From Clusia tigrina (taxonomy: Eukaryota; Arthropoda; Insecta; Diptera; Clusiidae): a stretch of 64,000 nucleotides of DNA. Under the pieces are notes generated by a model. It saw only the letters and a list, made by a program, of their open reading frames with translations, made no database searches and was not told the DNA's origin. Positions 14,111-22,203 of the stretch are shown here, one piece after another. The position numbers were made by a program, and so were the translations under genes. The stretch's first letter is position 1, and every line of letters starts with the position of its first letter. Location of the stretch: positions 215,186,325 to 215,250,324 of the forward strand of contig OV050030.1 in NCBI GenBank assembly GCA_920105625.2, in the 5' to 3' direction.

Positions 14111-15719
14111 AACATTCAAATGCTTGTAACTTTTTACTGGAGCATCATAAAATCTTGAAACTTTGTGACAATAAAGTACTCGAGCCTCTTGTCAATTTAA
14201 GCTAACGCTCATAGCTATGCTACCCTCGAGTCCCAAATCAAACACTAATAAAGCTTCAGATGGCCCTAACTTCTATACGGTGCGTCCTACACCTATCAAA
14301 GTTTGCAACAATCAAATGCTTGTAACCTTTTATTGGAGCGAAATTTTGTGACAATAAGGTAGTCGAGCCTCTTGTCAATTTAAGGTATCGCTCATAGCTA
14401 CTCTACCCTTGAGTCGCAAATCAAAGACTGCTAAACCTTCAAATGGCCCTAACTTCTACACGGTGCGTCCTATACCTATCAAAGTTTGCAACAATCAAAT
14501 GCTTGTAACTTTTTACTGGAAAAAAATCTCAAATCCAAATCAAACACTGATAAAACTTCAAATGGCCCTAACTTTTATACGGTGCGTCCTACACCTATCA
14601 AAGTTTGCAACAATCAAATGCTTGTAACTTTTTACTGGAACGTCATAAAATCTGGAAATTTTTGACAATAAAGTACTCGAGCCTCTTATCAATTTAAGCT
14701 ATCTCTCATAGCTATGCTACCCTTGAGTCCCAAATCAAACACGTATAAAACTTCAAATGGCCCTAACTTCTATACGGTCCTTCCCACACCTATCAAAGTT
14801 TGCAACAATCAATTGATTGCAACTTTTTACGGGAGCGTCATAAAACCTAGAAATTTTGTGACAATAAAGTACTCGAGCCTCATATCAATTTAAGCTATCG
14901 CTCATAGCGATGCTACCCTCGAGTCCCAAATCAAACACTGATAAAACTTCAAATGGCCCTAACTTCTATAGGGTGTGATATATACCTATCAAAGTATGCA
15001 ACATTCAAATGCTTGTAACTTTTTACTGGAGCGTCATAAACTCTTGAAATTTTGTGACATTAAAGTACACGAGCCTCTTATCAATTTAAGCTATAGTTCA
15101 TAGCTATGCTACCCTTGAGTCGCAAATAAAACACTGCTAAACCTTCAAATGGCCCTAATTTCTATACGGTGCGTCCTATACCTATCAAAGTTTGCAACAA
15201 TCAAATGCTTGTAACTTTTTACTGGAGCTTAATAAAATCTTGAAATTTTGTGACAATAAAGTACTCCAGCCTCTTGTCAATTTAAGCTATCACTCATAGC
15301 TATGCTACCCATGAGTCCCAAATCAAACACTTATAAAACTTCAAATGGCCTTAACTTCTATAGGGTGCGATATATACCTATCAAAGTATGCAACATTCAA
15401 ATGCTTGTAACTTTTAACTGGAGCGTCATAAAATTTTGAAATTTTGTGACAATAAATTACTCGAGCCTCTTATCAATTTAAGCTATAGCTCATAGCTATG
15501 CTACCCTTGAGTCGCAAATCAAAGACTGCCAAACCTTCAAATGGCCCTAACTTCTATACGGTGCGTCCTATACCTATCAAAGTTTGCAGCAATCAAATGC
15601 TTGTAACTTTTTACTGGAGCATAATAAAATCTTGAAATTTTGTGACAATAAAGTACTCGAGCCTCTTGTCAATTTAAGCTATCACTCATAGCTATGCTAC
15701 CCTTGAGTCCCAAATCAAA

Positions 15720-15723
15720 CACT
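15720..15723. repeat. Target-site duplication, left copy (CACT)
   Basis: CACT directly abuts the TGT end of the LTR and is repeated at 23573-23576. Removing the element and one CACT gives an uninterrupted satellite monomer (CAAACACTGACAAAAC), which is present intact elsewhere in the array. Confidence 0.95.
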
Positions 15724-16430
15724 TGTAGGGGTAATCTACGATGTGTAGTAAGAGTTGATTGAACATCAACTGCGTTGGCCTTGCAAGATCGGCTTACGCA
15801 TCGATTGCAGATTTCACACAACGTATGAATGCAATTATATGTATGTATGAACCTAGTGCAAAGCGGAATGTCGCCCTCAGCAGAGTTTTTGACCGGCAGA
15901 GTGTGCCGTTGGCCAAGCTACTTGTTTGTGCTGTTCTGTGACTATGCCTAGTCCAGAGCACGAGAGAAGAAATAAGAATTCTAATGCAGGATTGCAGTTT
16001 TAGAGGTTCAGATTAATTCTCGTTTATTTGGTGGCTCGCTGGCCTTTTTATATTATTCAATTCTTATTGTTTTCTTATTCTAACTAATATAAAATGTATC
16101 TATCTTATTTACACTAGTTACAAATCATATTCCCGAAATTTGTCTCAAGTATCGGATTACCGATATTATTCATTGACGAATCATCGTCTTTGTTTATGTT
16201 AATTATTTTGAGTGCAAGTACAGGGCTAAAAGTCACTGCACTGTCTAACATGCATGCGCTGCAATATATGCAGCGTGTGTTATTTCACCCCCAAAACGCT
16301 GGTCTAGCGTATTTGGACATTGAGTGTAATTGCGCACGCTGCGCTATTGTCAGTTTGTTTGCATATGCGACTTGCTGCTGTGCTTATGACGATGTGTGGT
16401 CGTCAGTGTACACTTGTATGGTACACTACA
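15724..16430 (-). repeat. 3' LTR of the retrotransposon
   Basis: This 707-bp direct repeat matches 22866-23572 with an offset of 7142, with no difference seen by eye. In element orientation it starts TGTAGTGTACC and ends ATTACCCCTACA, so both ends carry the TG...CA dinucleotides. It contains a minus-strand AATAAA at 16023-16028, the likely polyadenylation signal of the element RNA. A TATAAAAAGG sequence lies at 16043-16052. Plus-strand ORFs inside it have no support. Confidence 0.95.
16023..16028 (-). terminator. Candidate polyadenylation signal in 3' LTR
   Basis: An AATAAA hexamer lies on the element sense strand, 14 nt downstream of the TATA-like box and about 300 nt before the LTR end. 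Its position in the central LTR suits 3'-end formation of the genomic RNA. The actual cleavage site cannot be read from sequence. Confidence 0.5.
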
Positions 16431-16441
16431 CCCTCACCCTT
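16431..16441 (-). other. Polypurine tract
   Basis: Immediately upstream of the 3' LTR the sense strand reads AAGGGTGAGGG, purine except for one T and touching the LTR edge. This is the expected place and composition for the RNase H-resistant primer of plus-strand DNA synthesis. Confidence 0.8.
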
Positions 16442-16659
16442 AAGAGAAAAATTAGGGGTGTTAGCAAATAATTTTTCTGGAAATATGGTTTGCGTTGTAT
16501 TACAATTGTCTTATGTTAGATGATTTACATATTAATTGTTTCTTATTATTAATGTTACATAGTAGCGTTTTTAAAATTACAAATTATGCAGTTTACATAT
16601 TTTTATGATTATTAATTACATTGTTTTGCTTATATATTGTGATATTTTTAATTATAAAT
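16442..16659 (-). other. AT-rich 3' untranslated segment; no env
   Basis: These 218 bases lie between the pol stop codon and the polypurine tract. They are strongly AT-rich and contain no sizeable sense ORF. There is no room for an envelope gene, so this is an env-less element. Confidence 0.8.
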
Positions 16660-18357
16660 TTAAATTACATTGTATGGTTTTAATTGATTATTATGTACTT
16701 TCTTAGGTGTACCATTATATTCTATTAATGAATTTACTCCTAACTTATCTAGTATCTTATATGGTCCTTTATATGGATTTACATTCTTTTTTCTGTTTTC
16801 TACTTTTAATAGAACTAAATCTCCTATTTCTACATTAAGTGTATTTGTATTAGTTTTTGAATCGGTTAGTGTACGTTTTTGTTTTGCTTTTATTAGCATT
16901 TGTTTTGCCTTTTCGTGGGCATAGCGTAATCTCGCTTTTAGCTCGTTGGCGTAATTTTCAAAGTTGTAAATTTTTGTGTTACTTTCTATTATTTCATTGG
17001 GTAAACCTGGGAGTTTCCCATATATTAATTCATATGGCGTGTAGCCCGTGTCAACATGTGGCATTGTGTTGTACGTAAAAGTGAAGTAGGGAATCCACTT
17101 ATCCCATTCGTCGTCGTTTGTCGATGTCAGTAGGAATTCATTCAAGACTCTGTGGTTGCGTTCTAGTGAGCCTATCGTTTGGTGGTGGTACGGTGTCGAA
17201 AATTTCTGTTGTATTTTGAGCAGTGTACATATGTTTGCCATTAGCTCGTTTGTAAATTCTGTCCCGTTGTCAGATTTAAGAATTTTGAAGTGTCCGTATT
17301 TGAGTATAAATTGTTCAACTAATGTTTTGGCTGTTGTGAGTGCGTCTTTTGTTATCATTGGATGTGCGATTACGAACTTTGTCAGCTCGCACTGCATGGT
17401 CAGTATGTAGCGGTATTCGTTTGAAATTTTTAGTGGTCCTATGGTGTCAATTGATATGACTTCGAAACTTGTGTTAGGGGTGTCTGTTATGGTTTGTGGT
17501 TCTTTGATGTGTCTTGTTTGTTTACACTTCACGCATGTGTCACAGTTGGATACGAATTTCTTTACCATTTGGTTCATATTTTTCCAAATGTATCTTTGTT
17601 TTAGTTTGAGTAGAGTTTTTCTTACTCCGGGATGTCCTGTTCTGTGGCATTCATCTATTAGTTTGTATTTTAAAATATCCTCCGTTATTCTCTTTGGAGG
17701 TATATAAATTAATATTTTTAGCTGAGGACTTTTGCTATTAATTTTTATTTTTGCGTAGGCTTCTTTAAATTCTTCTTTTGTATATATTTTGAATATTTCA
17801 TCATTATTTGCAATTGCTAATTCTTTAATTTTTTCTTTCTTCGTTTTGGATATCAATTTCCTCAGAATCGAGTCTAGTCTCGCTGATTTATCATTGATTC
17901 CTGCATGCTTTATATTTTCATTTATATTTTTATTTTTAGGTCGGAGCTTCTTCAGAGTCGAATCTTGATTCGGTGAATTATCGCTTTCGCCTATGTGCAC
18001 AATATCATTTTTCATATATATATTCATTTTTTCAAAGCTTTGATTTTTCTTGTCGACATTAAATTTTAATTTTTTAATATTCTTGACGTCATTTATTGAT
18101 GTACATTCCCATATTTGAAGGTGATCAGTCTCCTGAGATATGCAATTTCTCAATTTCTTATTTTCATTTTTATTTGCCTCTTTATTTATTTCATTTTTAA
18201 TTTCCTCTTTATTTATTTCATTTTTATTTGCCTCTTTATTTATTTCATTTTTATTTGCCATCCCTCTCGTTATTACTAGGGTTCTTTTGGCTTTTTCATC
18301 AATTTCTTTCGGTATCATCTCTTTTAGAATGTCTGAATCGATTTGTATTCTTGACAA
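16660..18357 (-). CDS. Pol, downstream part: linker and integrase
   Basis: This frame continues pol after the frame break and encodes integrase, which inserts element cDNA into host DNA. The first listed codon (18357) is TTG, not ATG: the frame simply stays open from the break, and no independent start is apparent. Residues 1-210 are a Lys/Asn/Glu-rich linker with internal repeats. The HHCC zinc-binding domain uses His238, His242, Cys272 and Cys275. The catalytic triad is Asp304, Asp363 and Glu399, with 35 residues between the last two, as in retroviral-type integrases. A GDLVLLKVE segment near 512-520 and GPYKILDKLG near 531-540 resemble the C-terminal DNA-binding part. The domain looks intact, but it cannot be made as one polyprotein with RT unless the frame is bypassed. 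Confidence 0.9.
   Translation of the reverse strand: MSRIQIDSDILKEMIPKEIDEKAKRTLVITRGMANKNEINKEANKNEINKEEIKNEINKEANKNENKKLRNCISQETDHLQIWECTSINDVKNIKKLKFNVDKKNQSFEKMNIYMKNDIVHIGESDNSPNQDSTLKKLRPKNKNINENIKHAGINDKSARLDSILRKLISKTKKEKIKELAIANNDEIFKIYTKEEFKEAYAKIKINSKSPQLKILIYIPPKRITEDILKYKLIDECHRTGHPGVRKTLLKLKQRYIWKNMNQMVKKFVSNCDTCVKCKQTRHIKEPQTITDTPNTSFEVISIDTIGPLKISNEYRYILTMQCELTKFVIAHPMITKDALTTAKTLVEQFILKYGHFKILKSDNGTEFTNELMANICTLLKIQQKFSTPYHHQTIGSLERNHRVLNEFLLTSTNDDEWDKWIPYFTFTYNTMPHVDTGYTPYELIYGKLPGLPNEIIESNTKIYNFENYANELKARLRYAHEKAKQMLIKAKQKRTLTDSKTNTNTLNVEIGDLVLLKVENRKKNVNPYKGPYKILDKLGVNSLIEYNGTPKKVHNNQLKPYNVI
18163..18258 (-). repeat. Tandem NKNEINKEA-type coding repeat in pol linker
   Basis: Residues 34-65 of the downstream pol frame consist of three to four tandem 8-10-residue units (NKNEINKEA, NKNEINKEE, IKNEINKEA). 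On the plus strand this appears as reiterated TTTATTTCATTTTTATTTGCC. The units keep the reading frame, as expected for slippage under coding constraint. The segment lies in the RNase H-integrase linker and has no recognised function. Confidence 0.8.
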
Positions 18358-20476
18358 TGCATCTGCATTTGTTATTAATCTTTCCAGTTTTATATACTAT
18401 GTTAAAATCATAGTCACTGAGGTCTAATCTAATTCTGGTCATTTTAGATGAAGGGTTTTTGTGAGAGAATAGCGATATCAGTGGTCGATGGTCAGTTACT
18501 ACCGTGAACTTTTGACCATATAGATAGGGTTTGAAGAAGTTAATACCCCAATGTATTGCTAGTAGCTCTTTTTCTATTACTGGCTTATTCAAATCGTGTT
18601 TTTGTAATGATTTGCTAGCATATGATATTGGTAAATCTTGTCCTATTTCGCCTTGTGATAGTACGGCGCCTAATGCATAATTCGATGCATCTGTAGTTAA
18701 TATGAAAGGTTTATCAAAATTTGGGTATTGCAATAGTGGTGGGTTTATTAATTTTAGTTTAAGAGTTTCAAAAGATTTTTGGCATTCATCTGTCCATACA
18801 AATTTGGCTGATTTCTTTAGTAAGGAGTTTAAACATTTTGCAATATCTGCAAATTCTGGTATAAATTTTCTATAGTAGTTGCAGAATGCAACGAATCTTC
18901 TTACTTCGTCTGCGTTTTTCGGTTGAGGGTAATTTTTTACAGTCTCGTATTTTGCTGGGTCAGTTTTAACTCCGTCTTGTGTAATCAAATGTCCTAAATA
19001 TACGACTTCTGGTCTCAGAAAGTTGCATTTTGCTGCGTTTAATTTTAAGTTATGTTGTTTTAGTCTGTCTAGTACTTTGATTAAATTTTGGTTATGGTGG
19101 TTTAGACTGCATCCATAGATGATTATGTCATCTACATAAAGGAATGCTTCTGAGTCAAGTCCTGAGAGTGCTATTGTTAACATTCTCTGAAAGCTGTTGG
19201 ATGAAATTTTTAGTCCGAAAGGTAGTCTTTTAAATTGATAATGTCCATTAGATGTGGAAAAAGCTGTTAATGGTCGTGATTGTTTTTCTAATTTTATTTG
19301 ATGAAATGAACTGGTCATGTCTAAGGTTGAAAACCATTTTGCTCTGCCTAACTTGTCTAGAATGTCTTCTAGGCGAGTTAGCGGGAATTTATCATTTACT
19401 ATTTTGTCATTCAGTTTTCTAAAATCCACTACTAGTCTCCATTTCTTTTTGTCAATAGTGTTCTTTTTAGGAACCAAAAGGAGTGGAGCATTGTATGGGC
19501 TGACTGAAGGTTCAATGATATCCTCTTGTAGCATTTTCTTTACCTGTTCATTCACAATTTCTGTGTGTGTGTGTGGCAGTCTGTAGTTTTTAATGTAAAC
19601 GGGGGTGTTGTCATGTGTCGTTATGTTTTGTGTGTAAAAATTGTTTGTCGAAAGTGGTTCGTCTTCAAGATGAAAAACTTCTTGGTATTGTCTTAGGATG
19701 TTTATGAGTTGGGTTTTTGTAGTTTCGTCTGTGCAGTTAAAATTTAAAGTTTCAATGATTTTCTGTAGTCTATTTTCATTGTAATTATCTTGCGTACTGT
19801 ACTTTAGTATGTCATAATTTTTTAGTGAGTCAGTTTCAAATTGTATTCCGTCTAAAATTACCTCTTTGTTTGTTGTATTTAAAATTTTTATGTGGGTTAT
19901 ACCACTTTTGGGTGCTATTGAGTTGCTTAGAAATATGCCTTCTTGTAATTCTTTATTTAGAATTATTTTGTCTTCATTTATGTTTAATTTTAAGGCTTGT
20001 ATTATTTCTGTTCTTGCTGGTATTTTTATTGTTTGAGTATCGTGAGATTTAGTGTGCATGGGTATAATGAATGTTTGTTTGTTTACGTACGCGGAAATTG
20101 TAAACGTTTCATAATCGATTTTACATATATATTTTTCAAAAAAATCCCTACCTAGAATGCCATCTGTTTCTATTGGAAATGTTTTGTTTACTAATTGGAA
20201 AGGGTGGTTGCAAGATTCTTCTCCAATATCTAATTGTAATTCTATTTGACCTTCAGAATATACCTCTTCGTTTGTTATGCCTGTTAATTTGCATTTGTCA
20301 TCAGGAAAGTATTCGTGGTTTTCTAATTTGCTGCTTATTTTGCATAATGAGATGTCGGCACCTGTGTCTATCAAAAATGTCATTTTTTGCTTTTTGTGTA
20401 TCAGCGTGACGAAATTTGTGTGGTTATCCGAGATTTTATACACATTTAATTTTGGCTGTCCAGAATGGTTATACAT
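18299..20476 (-). CDS. Pol, upstream part: protease, reverse transcriptase, RNase H
   Basis: This frame is in -1 relative to gag and overlaps its end. The aspartic protease has DTGAD at residues 37-41 and ILGRDFF at 107-113. Reverse transcriptase spans about 295-480, with LVVDFRKLN near 348-356, LDM carrying Asp386, LPFGLK at 418-423 and the YVDD active site at 447-450. RNase H follows: TTDAS with Asp596, EKELLA with Glu637 and TDHRP with Asp662. The fourth RNase H aspartate, expected in a conserved motif just after TGKINN (697-702), is not reached, because the frame is lost at about 18370 and the last 20 or so residues are out of frame. The ATG at 20476 is probably not used; the frame is open upstream of it through the slippery site at 20491-20497, so Pol is likely made as a Gag-Pol fusion. 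Confidence 0.92.
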   Translation of the reverse strand: MYNHSGQPKLNVYKISDNHTNFVTLIHKKQKMTFLIDTGADISLCKISSKLENHEYFPDDKCKLTGITNEEVYSEGQIELQLDIGEESCNHPFQLVNKTFPIETDGILGRDFFEKYICKIDYETFTISAYVNKQTFIIPMHTKSHDTQTIKIPARTEIIQALKLNINEDKIILNKELQEGIFLSNSIAPKSGITHIKILNTTNKEVILDGIQFETDSLKNYDILKYSTQDNYNENRLQKIIETLNFNCTDETTKTQLINILRQYQEVFHLEDEPLSTNNFYTQNITTHDNTPVYIKNYRLPHTHTEIVNEQVKKMLQEDIIEPSVSPYNAPLLLVPKKNTIDKKKWRLVVDFRKLNDKIVNDKFPLTRLEDILDKLGRAKWFSTLDMTSSFHQIKLEKQSRPLTAFSTSNGHYQFKRLPFGLKISSNSFQRMLTIALSGLDSEAFLYVDDIIIYGCSLNHHNQNLIKVLDRLKQHNLKLNAAKCNFLRPEVVYLGHLITQDGVKTDPAKYETVKNYPQPKNADEVRRFVAFCNYYRKFIPEFADIAKCLNSLLKKSAKFVWTDECQKSFETLKLKLINPPLLQYPNFDKPFILTTDASNYALGAVLSQGEIGQDLPISYASKSLQKHDLNKPVIEKELLAIHWGINFFKPYLYGQKFTVVTDHRPLISLFSHKNPSSKMTRIRLDLSDYDFNIVYKTGKINNKCRCIVKNTNRFRHSKRDDTERN
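18368..18370 (-). other. Frame break in pol at the RNase H/integrase border
   Basis: The upstream pol frame is conserved up to TGKINN, and the conserved continuation of the RNase H C terminus is found in the +1 frame right after a sense-strand AAA run here. A one-base length change in this short A-run explains the split. It could be a real inactivating mutation or a consensus error in a homopolymer. The two frames overlap from here to 18299. Confidence 0.85.
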
Positions 20477-21684
20477 TCTGGGCCTTGTTCGTTTCCCGTA
20501 TCGTGTATCATGTTTATGCGGCGGTTTCTGTTTGAGTTGTAATTGTTGTTGTTGTTCTGTTGTCTGCCTTGTGAGTTGTAGTTGTTGTTGTTGTTGTAGC
20601 TGTTGTTGTGTCTGAAGTTGTTATTATTTTGATTGTTGGTGTTGTTGTAGTTATTGTTTCTTTGACTGTAATTTGTATTGCTACGGTTATTGTTATTGTA
20701 TTTATTTTTGTCATAGCGTGTGCTGAAATTATGTCGTGTGTTGTTTGTGTATTGTGGAGTAGGGTTGAATGAATTATATTTGCGCGGAGCGTTGAAATTG
20801 GACCTTGTACCTTGTGAGTTGAATGAATTATGTCTTACTTGCATCAGCTGTGATGTGTTTGGCATTATTCTAGATTCGCTCTCAAGTTCAAGTGCCAATT
20901 CTGTTGCTTCTGCTAGATCTTGTGGTCTTGCAGCAAAAATTGTCGCTTTGTAATTTTCATTCAGTCCTTTCTTGAAAGTGTCCAATGCTAACTTGTTGTT
21001 TGTTTTTATAATTACGTTCTTTTCTGCTTGTGTAGCTGTCTCTCCTAAAGTGAGTATGTTGATTCTGTTTAAACTTTCTATTATTGTTAGTATTTTTTCT
21101 TTGTATGAATTGATTCCTGAATTCCTTTGTTGTAGATTAGTTAGTCTGGCTTGTAGCTGTGGTATTGTTGTCGCGTCTTTGTACCTCTGTTGTAGTAGAG
21201 TGGTAAGTGTATTTAAGTCTTCTGGTTTTGTGTAACCTCCTATTGCTGTTCTTACATTGGCAGATAATTTGGCATGGTAGATATACTCTAGTAAATCTGT
21301 CTGTCCTGACTCGTTGAGTGATTTGTTTATCAGCTCAGCTGTGATTATGAAACTATCTAATTCTCTGAAGTTGCCCGTAAATGTGGGTAGAGATTTTGAT
21401 GCTGTTTCTATGCTAAAAGATGCCATGTTGTCTATTGGTTCAGTCTCTTCGGTTAATTGTTGTAGTAAAATGGTTTTTATTGTGGAATAAGTATTGGCGA
21501 AGCTAATTTTTATTCCAGTTAGGTCTTTATTGTCAGTGTCGGTCTCTATTATATTATTAAATTCCTCTCTTAAAGTGTCAATTAGTCTAAGTTTTGCTGT
21601 CACTGTTCTGTTTGTATGTCTTCTGCTGGGATTTTTCCTAAGTGTTGCTAGTATGTCTTTTAAAGAATTGAATTTTAAATCCAT
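20446..21684 (-). CDS. Gag structural protein, 412 aa
   Basis: This is the capsid precursor that packages element RNA into virus-like particles in the cytoplasm. The start is the ATG at 21684, 106 nt after the last small ORF. Residues 1-85 are helical and charged. About 95-275 form the capsid-like region, starting SLPTFTGNFRELDSF (98-112) and rich in predicted helices, with LQQRYKD and LTNLQQRNSGINSYKEKI. Residues 285-390 are low complexity, with Asn-dominated runs mixed with Arg, Tyr and Ser. There is no CCHC zinc knuckle, so RNA binding probably relies on the Arg/Asn tail, as in mdg1/412 and 17.6-type Gags (family knowledge). The 3' end holds the -1 frameshift signal and overlaps pol by 31 nt. 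Plus-strand Cys-rich ORFs opposite the Asn-rich tail are antisense shadows. Confidence 0.9.
   Translation of the reverse strand: MDLKFNSLKDILATLRKNPSRRHTNRTVTAKLRLIDTLREEFNNIIETDTDNKDLTGIKISFANTYSTIKTILLQQLTEETEPIDNMASFSIETASKSLPTFTGNFRELDSFIITAELINKSLNESGQTDLLEYIYHAKLSANVRTAIGGYTKPEDLNTLTTLLQQRYKDATTIPQLQARLTNLQQRNSGINSYKEKILTIIESLNRINILTLGETATQAEKNVIIKTNNKLALDTFKKGLNENYKATIFAARPQDLAEATELALELESESRIMPNTSQLMQVRHNSFNSQGTRSNFNAPRKYNSFNPTPQYTNNTRHNFSTRYDKNKYNNNNRSNTNYSQRNNNYNNTNNQNNNNFRHNNSYNNNNNYNSQGRQQNNNNNYNSNRNRRINMIHDTGNEQGPECITILDSQN
20454..20497 (-). promoter_or_regulatory. -1 ribosomal frameshift signal: GGGAAAC plus hairpin
   Basis: On the sense strand, the heptamer GGGAAAC (20497 down to 20491) is phased G GGA AAC in the gag frame, the canonical X XXY YYZ pattern. 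It is followed by GAACAA, then GGC, then an 8-bp perfect stem: CCAGAATG (20481-20474), a TATAAC loop, and CATTCTGG (20467-20460). An outer GGC/GCC pairing (20484-20482 with 20456-20454) could extend it across a three-base bulge. The spacer is 6 or 9 nt. The hairpin lies before the gag stop at 20446-20448, and pol is in the -1 frame, so all parts of a standard gag-pol frameshift cassette are present. Confidence 0.85.
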
Positions 21685-21790
21685 TTAGGATTACAGCGAG
21701 AAATTTTTGTTAAGAAATTTTATTTATTTTTGTATAGGATTTGAAATTTTTATTTAGATGTTTAAATGTTTATTTAATATATTGTTTGAG

Positions 21791-22009
21791 TTAGACTGCT
21801 GTAATAGCGTTGCCATTAGCGTCATTCTTATATTTATGGACATATTTCTTAAAATATTTATCTACTTTGTATGCTACGATAATAATAATTAATACTAAAA
21901 ATATTACTATGTATGACTCCGGGATCGATGGGTAGGTGATTTCTGTCTGTAGCTGGTTGTTGTTTATTGTAGCATCTTGGTGCTGTGGCTTACTCTTGCT
22001 TGTTCCCAT
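21791..22009 (-). CDS. Small single-pass membrane protein with myristoylation-type N terminus (72 aa)
   Basis: This ORF starts at the ATG at 22009. The longer in-frame extension upstream begins only at GTG (22126) and looks non-coding. The protein begins MGTSKS, which fits the N-myristoylation pattern (Gly2, Ser at position 6). A short polar segment follows (7-32, Asn/Gln-rich), then one strongly hydrophobic stretch of about 15 residues (IVIFLVLIIIIVAY, 34-47). After it comes a Lys/Tyr-rich basic patch (48-61, KVDKYFKKYVHKYK) and a short tail. There is no signal peptide and no cysteine. This layout (acylated N terminus, one membrane helix, basic juxtamembrane cluster, under 100 residues) is shared with fusion-associated small transmembrane proteins of reoviruses; that resemblance is inference. 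It is the last ORF before gag, 106 nt upstream. A regulatory small membrane protein or a chance ORF are alternatives. Confidence 0.7.
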   Translation of the reverse strand: MGTSKSKPQHQDATINNNQLQTEITYPSIPESYIVIFLVLIIIIVAYKVDKYFKKYVHKYKNDANGNAITAV

Positions 22010-22203
22010 TCTTCGAGCGCCTCGATCATTCGTATAGTCTCGTCTTCGACTGTGGATTGGTCTTTGTAGTCCTCTACTGTTGGAATGCCAGGTTTTCCGA
22101 TCATATGCCAAGTTATTCGCATGCACGCTATCTGGTCACTTTCTTCTGTTTTTGATTTGGCGTTTGAGTTCTTCAATTTCCTCCCAGATTCGTGTGGCCT
22201 CAT
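21964..22203 (-). CDS. Possible overlapping acidic small ORF (79 aa, or 52 aa from an internal ATG)
   Basis: This is an open frame between the two other leader ORFs, overlapping both in different phase. ATGs lie at 22203 and 22122. The C-terminal half is acidic with an amphipathic look (TVEDYKDQSTVEDETIRM, then IEALEEWEQARVSHS) and reads more like protein than the competing frame over the same bases. The first 27 residues are opposite the end of the 112-aa ORF and look like shadow sequence, so the 52-aa version from 22122 is preferred if the ORF is real. No homology is recognised. Conservation in related elements would be needed to accept it. Confidence 0.35.
   Translation of the reverse strand: MRPHESGRKLKNSNAKSKTEESDQIACMRITWHMIGKPGIPTVEDYKDQSTVEDETIRMIEALEEWEQARVSHSTKMLQ

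Larger units (their letters stand above)
1..15723 (+). repeat. ~196-bp satellite array, left block
   Basis: This block is continuous head-to-tail satellite with no gene. Successive copies of the landmark GCTATGCTAC fall at 101, 296, 478, 675, 871 and 1067, giving a monomer of 195-197 bp; the 182-bp step reflects a 13-bp deletion. A monomer carries in order: the palindrome CATAGCTATG, CTACCCTTGAGTC, AAATCAAACACTGATAAAAC, TTCAAATGGCCCTAACTTC, TATACGGTGCGTCC, ACCTATCAAAGTTTGCAACA, a TGCTTGTAACTTTTTACTGG block, TTGAAATTTTGTGACAATAA and AGTACTCGAGCCTC. Several monomer subtypes alternate and build higher-order repeats. All copies lie on one strand. I do not recognise the family by name. Short ORFs inside it are by-products of the repeat. 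Confidence 0.97.

Noticed and set aside
15759..16523. Plus-strand ORFs within the LTR (also 22901-23676)
   Set aside because: They lie opposite to element transcription, are duplicated only because the LTR is, and extend into satellite in the right copy.
16442..16659. Envelope gene
   Set aside because: Only about 220 AT-rich bases separate pol from the polypurine tract, and no ORF is present.
20277..20615. Cys-rich plus-strand ORF of 112 aa
   Set aside because: It is antisense to the Asn-rich codons of gag and the start of pol; Cys/Val/Leu runs are the mirror of AAC/AAT repeats.
21791..22126. 111-aa version of the small membrane protein
   Set aside because: The extended start is a GTG and the first 39 residues read like out-of-frame sequence. 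The ATG at 22009 gives the MGTSKS N terminus.
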